From Amycolatopsis alba DSM 44262 (GTDB taxonomy: Bacteria > Actinomycetota > Actinomycetes > Mycobacteriales > Pseudonocardiaceae): DNA of 64,000 bases. Below the pieces are notes generated by a model. It did not search any database. It was not told the DNA's origin and worked only from the letters and a program-made list of their open reading frames with translations. The translations under genes and the position numbers were made by a program. Where the stretch lies: assembly GCF_000384215.1 (NCBI RefSeq), contig NZ_KB913032.1, positions 459,021 through 523,020 of the forward strand. The letters are read 5' to 3'. Below are positions 27,362 to 36,364 of this stretch, in pieces. The stretch's first letter is position 1; each line of letters opens with the position of its first letter.

Positions 27362-27937
27362 CTACGCGTCGGCGGGCGGCTCGGACGAATCGTCCTTGGC
27401 TGCCTTCGCGGCCTTCTGCGGCTTCACGTTCTTGTGCGGGGCCAACACCATGATCATGTTGCGGCCGTCCTGCTTCGGCGACGACTCGACGAAACCGAGT
27501 TCCGTCACCTCGTCGGCGAGCTTCTGCAGCAGACGGAAACCGAGTTCCGGCCGGGACTGCTCGCGACCACGGAACATGATCGTGACCTTGACCTTGTTGC
27601 CGGCGGCGAGGAACCGCGACACGTGACCCTTTTTGGTCTCGTAGTCGTGCTGGTCGATCTTCGGCCGCAGCTTCTGCTCTTTGATGACGGTGAGCTGCTG
27701 GTTGCGGCGGGACTCGCGGGCCTTCTGCGCGCTCTCGTACTTGAACTTGCCGAAGTCCATGAGCTTGCATACGGGCGGGCGTGCCTGCGGAGCAACCTCG
27801 ACGAGGTCGAGATCGTTCTCCTGTGCCAGCCGCAGCGCATCTTCGATCCGGACGATGCCGACCTGTTCACCGGCGGGCCCGACGAGTCGGACTTCCGGCA
27901 CCCGGATTCGGTCGTTGATGCGTGTCTCGGAGCTGAT
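27362..27937 (-). CDS. infC: translation initiation factor IF-3, ATC start
   Basis: IF-3 binds the 30S subunit and monitors start-codon pairing. The N-domain begins [20 protein letters not shown] and has [25 protein letters not shown]; the C-domain has [25 protein letters not shown] and [11 protein letters not shown] lysine-rich tail ([17 protein letters not shown]) follows. No ATG, GTG or TTG is placed sensibly: the SD-like AGGGAGG lies 4-5 nt upstream of ATC at 27937, giving 191 residues. Rare AUU/AUC starts of infC are known to allow IF-3 to repress its own translation. Confidence 0.95.
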   Translation of the reverse strand: MSSETRINDRIRVPEVRLVGPAGEQVGIVRIEDALRLAQENDLDLVEVAPQARPPVCKLMDFGKFKYESAQKARESRRNQQLTVIKEQKLRPKIDQHDYETKKGHVSRFLAAGNKVKVTIMFRGREQSRPELGFRLLQKLADEVTELGFVESSPKQDGRNMIMVLAPHKNVKPQKAAKAAKDDSSEPPADA

Positions 27938-28208
27938 GGGGCCTCCCTGGTTCGAGGTAAATTCTTCTACCGTTTCGACCTGGTGCCCACATGCCGAAGG
28001 CCCCGGTACCCATGAGGTACGCGAGGCCCACTCATTCCGATCGCGTTCAGTCTCCAGAACCGAACACACCGCCTCGGACGCCCGAAATCGTCCTTGGCGA
28101 GACCGGACCCGGACACCTGATGTTGCGGCAGTGACGCGGGTGGGAGCGGGGCTCCACTTGCCGCCCCCGATCACTCGGGGGCTGGTCGCTCGTGGAAGGG
28201 TACCAGAC
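27938..28208. promoter_or_regulatory. divergent intergenic region: infC leader and DUF1844 promoter
   Basis: 271 bp with no gene I can support. On the minus strand it should hold the 5' leader of infC-rpmI-rplT. Within it GGTACC-CATGA-GGTAC (around 28004-28021), flanked by GGCC on both sides, can form a stem near the infC start. A second stem, CCCCCGATCACTCGGGGG (28166-28183), lies close to the plus-strand gene. No promoter hexamers are convincing. Confidence 0.4.
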
Positions 28209-28568
28209 GTGTCAGATGAACCCGTTCAGCAACCCCCGTATTCCCCGGACGTCCGCGACCTGGAGGACATCCCGAGCGTCGAGGTGATCAGCAGGGCGGC
28301 CGTCATGCTGCTGTCCGCCGGCGCCGAACGCCTCGGCCTCGCGGACGAGGATCCGGCCACCTCACCGCACCGCGACCTCGACGAGGCTCGTCGCCTGATC
28401 ACCGCCCTCGCCGGGCTGGTGACCGCTTCGGCAGAGTACCTCGGCCTGCACGCGGGCCCGTTGCGTGACGGCCTGCAGTCGCTGCAGAAGGCGTTCCGTG
28501 AGGCTTCGGCCGTGCCGGACGCCCCCGGACAAGGACCGGGCGAAAAGTACACGGGCCCGGTCTACTAG
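28209..28568 (+). CDS. DUF1844 domain-containing protein
   Basis: Small cytoplasmic protein of 119 residues. The DUF1844 core is recognisable: [25 protein letters not shown], then [17 protein letters not shown]. Its N- and C-termini are Pro- and Gly-rich and probably disordered. GTG at 28209 ([11 protein letters not shown]) is chosen because sequence upstream is leader of infC on the other strand. Being divergent from infC is a conserved arrangement in actinobacteria as far as I recall. Molecular function is not known. Confidence 0.88.
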   Translation: MSDEPVQQPPYSPDVRDLEDIPSVEVISRAAVMLLSAGAERLGLADEDPATSPHRDLDEARRLITALAGLVTASAEYLGLHAGPLRDGLQSLQKAFREASAVPDAPGQGPGEKYTGPVY

Positions 28569-28592
28569 GCCTGTTCAGAGTTCGAGGCTCGC

Positions 28593-28632
28593 GTGGCGGT
28601 TCGGGTTCCATCCCGAACCGCCACTCTTGTCT
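28593..28632 (+). terminator. terminator of the DUF1844 gene
   Basis: Perfect 13-bp stem GTGGCGGTTCGGG (28593-28605) and CCCGAACCGCCAC (28612-28624) with a 6-nt loop and a TCTTGTCT tail, 24 bp after the stop codon. It separates DUF1844 from the polyketide synthase gene. Confidence 0.85.
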
Positions 28633-28722
28633 CGCCGCCACGTATTCGGTACTCAGCTCTGGCATTCTGTGCGCTTTCGAGATATTTCACCAGTCTTGAC
28701 CACGGGATCCGTCGAACACGAG

Positions 28723-28755
28723 AAGTAAACGATTACTGATCAAGTAAACGGTTGC
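28723..28755. promoter_or_regulatory. tandem repeats upstream of the PKS gene
   Basis: Two direct repeats, AAGTAAACGATTAC (28723-28736) and AAGTAAACGGTTGC (28742-28755), spaced 19 bp start to start, about two helical turns. They lie about 120-150 bp before the PKS start in a 306-bp stretch that is more AT-rich than its surroundings and otherwise holds only the DUF1844 terminator, a TTGACT at 28852 and the RBS AGGGGA before ATG 28875. Same-face spacing suggests an operator for an unidentified regulator. Confidence 0.5.
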
Positions 28756-28874
28756 CAGCCCGATTTCACCGCCGCTCATCCTGCGTGTCCAACCGAACTC
28801 GGAGCGTCACGCCCGTACACTCCCCTCGATTTTCACCGAGAGTGACTATTGACTACTTTAGGTAGGGGAATTAC

Positions 28875-31800
28875 ATGACGGAGCCGATCGCCATTGTCGG
28901 AATGGCGGCGCGGGTCCCTGGAGCTTCGAGCGTCGAAGGCCTTTGGGAATTGCTGTGCCGCGGCGGGAACGCGATCAGCGAAGTGCCCCCGGAGCGATTC
29001 GCGGTCGACGACTTCTACGCCGCCGAGCCCGCGACGCCGGGCCGGATGATGAGCCGCTACGGCGGCTTCCTCGAAGGCATCGAGGAGTTCGACGCGGAGT
29101 TCTTCGGGATCTCGCCGCGCGAGGCCGAATGCATGGACCCGCAACAGCGGTTGCTGATGGAGGTCGCCTGGGAGGCGTTCGAGGACGCCGGCCTGACACT
29201 GGACGGCGTCTCCGCGCTCAACGCCTCCGTGCTGATGGGCGTGATCACGAGCGACTACTGGGACCGGCAGGCGCACCGGCTGGAAGACCTTGACGTGCAC
29301 ACCGTCGGCGGGAGCACGCGAGGCGGCAACGCCGGCCGGATCTCCTACGCGCTGAACCTGCGCGGGCTGAGCGTGGCCGTCGACGCGGCGTGCTCGTCCT
29401 CGCTGGTCGGCGTTCACCTGGCAGTGCGGTCGCTGCGCGCGGGCGACTGCGATGTCGCCTTCGCGGGCGGGGTCAACATGATCCTCAACCCGGATCACGC
29501 GATCGGCTTCTCCCAGGGCCGGATGATGGCGCCGGACGGCCAGTGCAAGGCCTTCGACGCGCGGGCCGACGGCTACGTCCGCAGTGAAGGCGCCGCGGTG
29601 GTCGCGCTCAAGCTGCTTTCGCGCGCCCTCGAAGACGGCGATCGCGTCCACGCGGTGATCAGGGGCAGCGCGGCGAGCAACGACGGGCACGGCGAGACGT
29701 TCATGGCGCCGCAGGTCGACGGTCAGAGCGCGGGGCTGCGCGCGGCGTACGCCGATGCCGCCCTCGATCCGGGCAGCGTCGGCTACGTGGAAGCGCACGG
29801 CACCGGTACGAGCGTCGGCGACCCGGTGGAAATCGGGGCGCTACAAGCGGTTCTGGGGCAGGCCCGGCCGCCCGGCAGCCCGCTGCTGGTCGGTTCGGTC
29901 AAGACGAACATCGGGCACACCGAAGGCGCCGCCGGGGCCGTCGGGCTCATCAAGGCCGCGTTGTGCGTCCGGAACGGCTTCATCCCTGGCAGTCTCAACT
30001 TCGAGACGCCGAGCCCGGCCATCCCCTGGTCCGACATCAACGTCGAGGTCGCCGCAAAGCCGGTGCACTGGTTCGAGGAGAACGGGCCCCGGCGCGCGGG
30101 GGTGAGCAGCTTCGGCATCACCGGCACGAACGTCCACGTCGTGCTGGAGGAACCACCGGCCACGGAGACCTCCCCCGCCGGGCCCGCTGACCGCCCGGCC
30201 CTCCTTACTCTGTCCGCGCGGGCGGAAGCGGCGCTGCCCCACCTCGCCGGCGCGTATCGCGACCTGATGTCCCACAAGGACTTCCCGCTCGCGGACGTGG
30301 CGTACTCCGCCGCCGTCCGCCGGACTCATCACGCCCAGCGGCTCGCGATCGTCGCTTCCTCGGCCGAGGAAGCGGCGGAACGGCTCGACGCCTACGCCCG
30401 CGGCGCCTACACCGAAGGCGTCGTCACAGGTGACGCCGAAGACGATCTGGACGCCGCCCACCCGTCCGCGTGGGTCTTCCCCGGCCAGGGTGGCCAGTGG
30501 CTGGGCATGGGCAGCGACCTCGTGGCGAGCGATCCGGTCTTCGCCGGGAAGATCTCCGCCTGCGAGGTCGCGATGGCGCCGTACGTCGACTGGTCGCTGA
30601 CCGAACAGCTCGGCGCGTCGCCGGAGGAATCCCTGCTGGCCCGGATCGACGTCGCCCAGCCGGTGATCTTCGCGGTCCAGGTCGCGCTGGCCGCGATGTG
30701 GCGAGACCGGGGAATGGCCCCGGACGTGGTGATCGGGCACTCGATGGGCGAGGTCGCGGCCGCCCATGTCGCGGGGATCCTCGATCTCGGCGACGCCGCG
30801 ATGCTGATCTGCCGTCGGAGCCGCCTGTTGCGCATCGTCAGCGGTCAGGGCGTGATGATCGCCGTCGACCTTTCCCCCGCCGAGGCGGAGAAGCTGGTGG
30901 CCGGAAGGACCGGCGTGTCACTCGCGGTGGCGAACGGCCCCGCGTCGAGTGTCCTGGCAGGCGGTGAATCCGCGATCGCGGAGATCCTCGCGGACCTCGA
31001 AGCGCGGGACGTGTCCTGGCGCCGGGTCAAGGTCGACGTCGCCTCGCACAGCCCTCAGATGGATCCGCTGCGCGCCGAGCTGCTCGAACTGCTGGCCCCG
31101 CTGAAGCCCAGGGCGGGACATACTCCGCTGCGTTCGACGGTGAACGGGAAGATCATCGACGGCACCACGATGGGCCCCGCGTACTGGATGGACAACCTGC
31201 GGGAACCGGTCCGGTTCGGCGACGTCGTCCAGGGCCTCGCGAAAGAGGGCGTCGACACCTTCGTGGAGTTCAGCCCGCATCCGCTGCTGGGTTCGTCCGT
31301 ACGGCAGAACCTGGACCACGTCGGCAGGCCCGGCGTCGTCGTGGGCACCATGGCACGGGACTGTGGCGGGGAGACCACGCTGCTCCAGGCGATCGCGGAG
31401 CTGTACGTCGCCGGGAGGGCCATCCCGTTCGAGCGCCTCAGCGGAACCGGCCGGTACGTACCGCTTCCCCGCTATCCGTGGCAACGCGAACGGTACTGGC
31501 GGGACGAGCTGAGCCTGCCCGACGCGGAGGCGGCGAGCGCGCTCGCCACGACCACCGCGGTCCCGGCGCATCCGATGATCGGCACCTATCTCCGGCTGGC
31601 CCCCGGCGACGCCTACGTGTGGGACGTCGAGCTGGACCTGAACCGGTTGCGGTACCTGGCCGAGCACCGCGTGCACGACATCCCCGTCCTGCCCGGCGCC
31701 GCGTACCACGAACTCGCCCTCGCGACCGGGACGCAGCTCCACGGCGCCACCCCGTTCGCCGTGCGCGACCTGCGCCTGGAGCGCGCGTTGTTCCTTTCCG

Positions 31801-34055
31801 CCGAAACCCCGGCGCGCCTGCAGATCCGCTGCACGCGGGAAACCCAGGGCGTGTACGGCTGGAAGTGCTACACCTACGACGGCGAATGGCTGCTGCTGGC
31901 GACCGCCGTCCTCTACGCCGAGCCCGAGCGGGCCGCGCCGGCCGCGGTGAACCGCCCGGATCCGGCGCTTTTCCCCGGCACCGTGGACATCGCGCGGCAC
32001 TACGCGGCGTCCGCCGCCCGCGGGATCGTGCAGACAGGTCCTTTCCGGACACTCACCTCGCTGCGCCGTTCGGAGAACCGGATCCTGGCCGAGTTCTCGG
32101 TGGATCCGTCGATCGCCGGTGACCTCGGGAAGCACGTTCTGCACCCGGCGTTGCTGGACTGCGCGTTGCAGCCGCTGATGTCCCTGCTCCTCGGCGAGGA
32201 CGTCGCCCACGACACCTACCTTCCCGTCGGCACGGCACGGTTCCACGGCCGGGGCGTCCCCACTCCTGGCGCGTCGCTGTGGTGCGCGGTCACCCGGACC
32301 TCGCCCGAGGGCGAGACCGACCTCGTCCGCGGCGACTACGTGATCGGCGACAGCACCGGACGGCATCTGCTCACCATCGAGGACTTCCGGCTGAAGCGGC
32401 TCGGCGGTGATCTGCCCGAACTGTTCGAGCAACGGGCCCGCGAACTCCGCTACGACCTGAGCTGGGTGCCGCTCGAACCGTGTGCTCGCCGCGCTCTCGA
32501 CGGACGTGTACTCGTCCTCGGCGACGAGGACGCCGTTCGCGCCGAATTCGCCAGCCAAGGCGTCGAGGCGGTCTCGGCGACCTCGGGGTGGAAGGAGGTG
32601 CTGGAGACCGGTGATTTCGGGACCGTGCTCTACGCGCACTCCGGCGACAGTGTCGACGAGGCCGTCGTCGCGCTGGAACTCGTCCAGTCGCTCTCGGCGC
32701 TGCCCTCGCCGCCCAGGCTGTGGTTCGTCACCCGGAGCGCGCAGGCCGTGACCGACGGGGCTTCCGTCGATCCGGCGCACACCGCGTTGTGGGGGCTGGG
32801 GCGCGTCGTGCGCTACGAGATCCCGGATCTGCGGTGTTCCCTGATCGACTTGCCGAAGGAGTCGTCGCCGTCCGACCTGACCGCGCTGTGCGCCGAGATC
32901 TCCGCGAACGGCGCGGAGGACGAGATCGCCCTGCGCGACGGCGTCCGCCACGCCGCCCGGTTGACCCGTGGGCACCTGCCCGAGCAGAGCCGGACCCCGG
33001 TGCGGGCCGACGCGACCTACCTGATCACCGGCGGGCTCGGTGGCGTCGGTCTGCTCACCGCGCGCTGGCTGGTCGCCCAGGGCGCCCGGCATCTCGTGCT
33101 GACCGGGCGGAACGCTCCCGACGAGGCGGTCAAGGAACAACTGGACACCCTGACCGCGGGTGGGGCCGTGGTCAGGACCGTCCGTGCCGACGTGGCCGAC
33201 CACGACCGGATGGCCGAGGTGTTCGCCGAGATCGACGGAACCATGCCTCCGCTGCGAGGTGTGGTGCACTCGGCGGTGGTGCTCGACGACGGCATCCTCA
33301 CCCAGCTCACTCCCGAGCGCTTTCTCTCCGTGATGCCGCCGAAGGTCACCGGGGCCTGGAACCTGCACCTGCTCACCCGTGAGCGGGAGCTGGACTTCTT
33401 CGTCCTGTACTCGTCGGCGGCTTCGCTGATCGGCTCGCCCGGTCAGTCGAACTACGCCGTGGCCAACGCCTTCGTGGACGGTCTCGCCCACCATCGCCAC
33501 GCCGAAGGGTTGCCCGCACTCGGCGTGAACTGGGGTCAGTGGACCGCCACCGGCCGGGTCGCCAAGGCCGATCACGACCTCCGGCTCGACGATCGCGGTT
33601 TCAAGGGGTTCGCCCCAGCTGACGGGCTGGCACTACTCGGAAGGTTGCTGGGCGGTTCCCAGGCACAGACGGCGGTCATGTCGTTCGACCCGGCGGTGTG
33701 GGCCAAGGACTTCCCCGCGCTGCGCACCGGCTCTCTGCTGCGCGACTTCGACACGGCGCCGGAGCGGCCCGCCTCCGGGATCGACCTCGTGGCCTTGGAG
33801 GACGACGGCTCCGCGCAGGCCGCCGTCTCCGCTTATCTGTGCGGTCAGGTCGCGACCGTGGTCAAGGCGCGGCCGGACAAGGTCCAGGGTGCCCAGCGCC
33901 TGAACCGGCTCGGCATCGACTCGCTGATGGCTGTCCAGTTGCGCAACCGGATCACCGAAGATCTGGGAGCCGCGCTGCCGGTCGCCGTCTTCCTGCAGCG
34001 ACGGACGATCGACCAGCTCGCGGAACTCGTCCTCACCACCCTCCACGAGAGCTGA
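28875..34055 (+). CDS. single-module type I polyketide synthase, KS-AT-DH-KR-ACP
   Basis: A 1726-residue multidomain synthase. KS (about 1-425): Cys173 in DAACSSSL, His308 in EAHGTGT, His348 in NIGHTEG. AT (about 530-830): GQGGQW, Ser622 in GHSMGE, His724 in DVASHS; this xASH form leans to methylmalonyl but is ambiguous. DH (about 897-1160): His930 present, but HxxxGxxxxP reads HRVHDIPVLP with Asp for Gly; the second Asp is in LLDCALQ. KR (about 1390-1570): ITGGLGGVG, LYSSAAS and SNYAVAN, with LDD (B-type). ACP (about 1640-1715): GIDSL. No ER, thioesterase, loading or docking domain. No tailoring genes adjoin, so it probably acts alone, perhaps iteratively. Confidence 0.95.
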   Translation: MTEPIAIVGMAARVPGASSVEGLWELLCRGGNAISEVPPERFAVDDFYAAEPATPGRMMSRYGGFLEGIEEFDAEFFGISPREAECMDPQQRLLMEVAWEAFEDAGLTLDGVSALNASVLMGVITSDYWDRQAHRLEDLDVHTVGGSTRGGNAGRISYALNLRGLSVAVDAACSSSLVGVHLAVRSLRAGDCDVAFAGGVNMILNPDHAIGFSQGRMMAPDGQCKAFDARADGYVRSEGAAVVALKLLSRALEDGDRVHAVIRGSAASNDGHGETFMAPQVDGQSAGLRAAYADAALDPGSVGYVEAHGTGTSVGDPVEIGALQAVLGQARPPGSPLLVGSVKTNIGHTEGAAGAVGLIKAALCVRNGFIPGSLNFETPSPAIPWSDINVEVAAKPVHWFEENGPRRAGVSSFGITGTNVHVVLEEPPATETSPAGPADRPALLTLSARAEAALPHLAGAYRDLMSHKDFPLADVAYSAAVRRTHHAQRLAIVASSAEEAAERLDAYARGAYTEGVVTGDAEDDLDAAHPSAWVFPGQGGQWLGMGSDLVASDPVFAGKISACEVAMAPYVDWSLTEQLGASPEESLLARIDVAQPVIFAVQVALAAMWRDRGMAPDVVIGHSMGEVAAAHVAGILDLGDAAMLICRRSRLLRIVSGQGVMIAVDLSPAEAEKLVAGRTGVSLAVANGPASSVLAGGESAIAEILADLEARDVSWRRVKVDVASHSPQMDPLRAELLELLAPLKPRAGHTPLRSTVNGKIIDGTTMGPAYWMDNLREPVRFGDVVQGLAKEGVDTFVEFSPHPLLGSSVRQNLDHVGRPGVVVGTMARDCGGETTLLQAIAELYVAGRAIPFERLSGTGRYVPLPRYPWQRERYWRDELSLPDAEAASALATTTAVPAHPMIGTYLRLAPGDAYVWDVELDLNRLRYLAEHRVHDIPVLPGAAYHELALATGTQLHGATPFAVRDLRLERALFLSAETPARLQIRCTRETQGVYGWKCYTYDGEWLLLATAVLYAEPERAAPAAVNRPDPALFPGTVDIARHYAASAARGIVQTGPFRTLTSLRRSENRILAEFSVDPSIAGDLGKHVLHPALLDCALQPLMSLLLGEDVAHDTYLPVGTARFHGRGVPTPGASLWCAVTRTSPEGETDLVRGDYVIGDSTGRHLLTIEDFRLKRLGGDLPELFEQRARELRYDLSWVPLEPCARRALDGRVLVLGDEDAVRAEFASQGVEAVSATSGWKEVLETGDFGTVLYAHSGDSVDEAVVALELVQSLSALPSPPRLWFVTRSAQAVTDGASVDPAHTALWGLGRVVRYEIPDLRCSLIDLPKESSPSDLTALCAEISANGAEDEIALRDGVRHAARLTRGHLPEQSRTPVRADATYLITGGLGGVGLLTARWLVAQGARHLVLTGRNAPDEAVKEQLDTLTAGGAVVRTVRADVADHDRMAEVFAEIDGTMPPLRGVVHSAVVLDDGILTQLTPERFLSVMPPKVTGAWNLHLLTRERELDFFVLYSSAASLIGSPGQSNYAVANAFVDGLAHHRHAEGLPALGVNWGQWTATGRVAKADHDLRLDDRGFKGFAPADGLALLGRLLGGSQAQTAVMSFDPAVWAKDFPALRTGSLLRDFDTAPERPASGIDLVALEDDGSAQAAVSAYLCGQVATVVKARPDKVQGAQRLNRLGIDSLMAVQLRNRITEDLGAALPVAVFLQRRTIDQLAELVLTTLHES

Positions 34056-34132
34056 CCGGACGGGCCGGGTACTTCGGGTGAAGTGCCCGGCCCCTGTTCC
34101 TTTCCGGCGCACCAGCAGCTAACATTTCAGAT

Positions 34133-34780
34133 GTGAGTGGGTTGGCGAAGGTGCCGAGGTCTCTCCTCAGGGACGAGGCCTACGAGAACATCCGCCGGGC
34201 GATCATCGACGGGACACTGCCGCCGGGGACGAACCTGCGCGACGGCGACCTCGCCGACCAGCTGGGTCTCTCCCGTGCGCCGGTGCGCCAAGCGTTGCTC
34301 CGTCTCGTTGAGGACGGTCTCGTCGAGTCGAAGCCGCAGAGCTACACGCGCGTGGCCGGCTTCGTTCCCGACGATGTCCGCGACGCGCTCCAGCTCGTGC
34401 GCGCGCTGCACGAGTTCGCCGTCCGCGCGGGCGCGCCGCGGATGGGGCCCGCCGAGGTCGCGGCGATGCGCGCGGCCAACACCCGGTTCGCCGACGCGAT
34501 CGCCGCCGGGGACATCGCGGCCGCGATCGCCGCCGACGACGAGCTCCACGACGTCCCGGTGGCCGCCGCGCGCAACCGGGCCATCGCCGCGACGCTGGCC
34601 CGCTACACCCCGCTGCTCCGACGTCTCGAATACGCCCGCTTCGGCTCCCTGCCCGCGCACCGGTCGGTCCAGCGTCACACGGAACTGGCCGACGCCATCG
34701 AAGCGGGCGACGTCGACGCGGCCTGCGCGATCACCGCCACGATCTGGACCGAACTCGAAACCCTCCTGGAGACGCCATGA
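34133..34780 (+). CDS. GntR family transcriptional regulator (FCD/FadR-like)
   Basis: 215-residue repressor. N-terminal winged [22 protein letters not shown], then [25 protein letters not shown]. The C-terminal helical FCD domain (about 85-210) contains [12 protein letters not shown] and [18 protein letters not shown], with the His/Asp metal ligands of that fold. GTG start. Its last four bases overlap the ACC deaminase start (ATGA), so it most likely controls that gene and itself in response to a small acid or amino acid. Confidence 0.93.
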   Translation: MSGLAKVPRSLLRDEAYENIRRAIIDGTLPPGTNLRDGDLADQLGLSRAPVRQALLRLVEDGLVESKPQSYTRVAGFVPDDVRDALQLVRALHEFAVRAGAPRMGPAEVAAMRAANTRFADAIAAGDIAAAIAADDELHDVPVAAARNRAIAATLARYTPLLRRLEYARFGSLPAHRSVQRHTELADAIEAGDVDAACAITATIWTELETLLETP

Positions 34781-35772
34781 CCCTCGCCGGCTTCCCGCGC
34801 TACCCGCTGCTGCTCGGCCCCTCCCCCGTCCACCCGCTCGAACGGCTCACAGCCCATCTCGGCGGCGCGCAGGTCTGGGCGAAACGCGAGGACGTCAACT
34901 CCGGGATCGCGTTCGGCGGCAACAAGACCCGGAAGCTCGAATACCTGGTCGCCGACGCGCTCGCCTCGGGCGCGGACACGCTGATCTCGATCGGCGGCGT
35001 GCAGTCGAACCACACCCGCCAGGTCGCCGCGGCGGCCGCGCGCGCCGGGCTCAAGGCCGTGCTGGTGCAGGAGAGCTGGGTCGACTGGAACGACCCGCTG
35101 TACGACAAGGTGGGCAACATCCAGCTTTCGCGCATCCTCGGCGCGGACATCCGGATGGTCGAGGCCGGATTCGGTGTCGGCTTCAAGGAAAGCTGGGAGA
35201 ACGCGGTCAAGGAGATCGAAGACGGCGGCGGGAAGCCGTACGCGATCCCGGCGGGCGGGTCGGATCACCGCCTCGGCGGGCTCGGTTTCGCGAACTGGAT
35301 CGTCGAACTCGAAGCGCAGGAGGCCGAGCTCGGCGTCTTCTTCGACACGGTGGTCGTCTGCTCGGTCACCGGCAGCACGCAGGCCGGGATGGTCGCCGGG
35401 GCCGCGCTGTCGGGCAAGCCGCGGCGGATCCTCGGCATCGACGGGTCGGCGAAACCGGCCGAGACCCGTGACCAGATCACCCGTATCGCGCGGGCGACCG
35501 CGGAGCTGATCGGCGCGGGCGAGATCAAGGAAGTCGAACTGGACGAGCGCTACCACGCCGGGATCTACGGCATCCCGGACGAGTCCACTTTGGACGCGAT
35601 CCGGACGCTGGCGCGACTGGAGGGTGTCCTCACCGATCCGGTGTACGAGGGCAAGTCGATGGCGGGGCTGATCGACCTGATCGCGCGCGGTGAAATCTCG
35701 CGGGACTCGAACGTGCTCTTCGCGCACCTGGGCGGGCAGCCCGCGCTGAACGGGTACACGAGCGTGCTCTAG
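34777..35772 (+). CDS. acdS: 1-aminocyclopropane-1-carboxylate deaminase
   Basis: PLP (fold type II) enzyme that opens ACC to 2-oxobutyrate and ammonia. The sequence follows Pseudomonas AcdS closely: [39 protein letters not shown] (PLP Lys in GGNKTRK near residue 51), [31 protein letters not shown], and [15 protein letters not shown] with the Tyr-Glu pair that separates true deaminases from D-cysteine desulfhydrases. 331 residues is close to the family length. Lowering plant ethylene is the known ecological effect in rhizosphere bacteria. Coupled to the upstream GntR gene. Confidence 0.92.
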   Translation: MTLAGFPRYPLLLGPSPVHPLERLTAHLGGAQVWAKREDVNSGIAFGGNKTRKLEYLVADALASGADTLISIGGVQSNHTRQVAAAAARAGLKAVLVQESWVDWNDPLYDKVGNIQLSRILGADIRMVEAGFGVGFKESWENAVKEIEDGGGKPYAIPAGGSDHRLGGLGFANWIVELEAQEAELGVFFDTVVVCSVTGSTQAGMVAGAALSGKPRRILGIDGSAKPAETRDQITRIARATAELIGAGEIKEVELDERYHAGIYGIPDESTLDAIRTLARLEGVLTDPVYEGKSMAGLIDLIARGEISRDSNVLFAHLGGQPALNGYTSVL

Positions 35773-35816
35773 CGGGGGCTGCCGCCCTGGCCCTGCTGCC
35801 GGAAGTCGGCGACGGA

Positions 35817-35875
35817 GGTGTCGCGAAAGCCACTTTCGCGACGTCTGATGTCCCGAAAGTGGCTTTCGCGACATC
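35817..35875. repeat. dispersed palindrome, family B copy 2
   Basis: Two inverted arms (35817-35845 and 35847-35875) with two to three mismatches, each holding the GCGAAAGCCACTTTCGC-type core (one arm reads CCCGAAAG). It follows acdS by 44 bp in the 208-bp gap to ridA, next to a family A hairpin. Confidence 0.8.
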
Positions 35876-35922
35876 TCTCCGACGGGCGGAGGGCGCACTC
35901 GGCGGCCACCCAGCCGAACGCT

Positions 35923-35969
35923 ATGAACGGTCCGTTCCTTGCGAAATTTGCAAGGAACGGACCGTTCAT
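35923..35969. terminator. dispersed hairpin, family A-like (CCTTGC core)
   Basis: Perfect 20-bp stem ATGAACGGTCCGTTCCTTGC (35923-35942) with its complement at 35950-35969 and a 7-nt loop, 11 bp after the ridA stop codon. Inner half shared with the hairpin at 53735, outer half different but still fully paired. Confidence 0.75.
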
Positions 35970-35980
35970 GGCACGCGGGA

Positions 35981-36364
35981 TCAGTCCACCACGGCCAGGA
36001 CGTCGATCTCCACCAGCAGTCCGGCGGGCAGGCCGACGTACACGGTGGTGCGGGCCGGGTGCGGGGCCTCGCCGATCAGCTTGTTGTAGACCTCGTTGAA
36101 CACGCCGAAGTGGTCGACGTCGGTCAGGTACACGCGCACCATCACCGCGTCCGCCAGGCTCGACCCGGCGGCCTCGAGCACCGCTTCGATGTTCTTGAAG
36201 GTCTGCTCGGTCTGCTCGCCGACGGTCTCGCCGACGATGGCGCCGGTGGCCGGGTCGAAGGCGACCTGGCCGGCCACCTGCAGGATGTTGCCCTTGCGGA
36301 CCGCCTGCGAGAACGCGGCCACCGGCTTCGGCGCGTTCTCCGTGCTGATCGCGGTCTTGCTCAT
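35981..36364 (-). CDS. ridA: RidA family reactive intermediate/imine deaminase
   Basis: YjgF/RidA proteins hydrolyse enamine and imine intermediates released by PLP dehydratases and protect PLP enzymes. The 127-residue product has the trimeric fold signatures: NAPKPVAAFSQAVRKGN, QVAGQVAFDPATGAIVG, the loop with RVYLTDVDHFGVFNEVY, and ARTTVYVGLPAGLLVEIDVLAV with the key Arg and Glu. ATG 36364 overlaps the iclR stop by 4 bp. In this locus its natural partner is the divergent PLP dehydratase at 38214, whose reaction would release such an imine. Confidence 0.92.
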   Translation of the reverse strand: MSKTAISTENAPKPVAAFSQAVRKGNILQVAGQVAFDPATGAIVGETVGEQTEQTFKNIEAVLEAAGSSLADAVMVRVYLTDVDHFGVFNEVYNKLIGEAPHPARTTVYVGLPAGLLVEIDVLAVVD

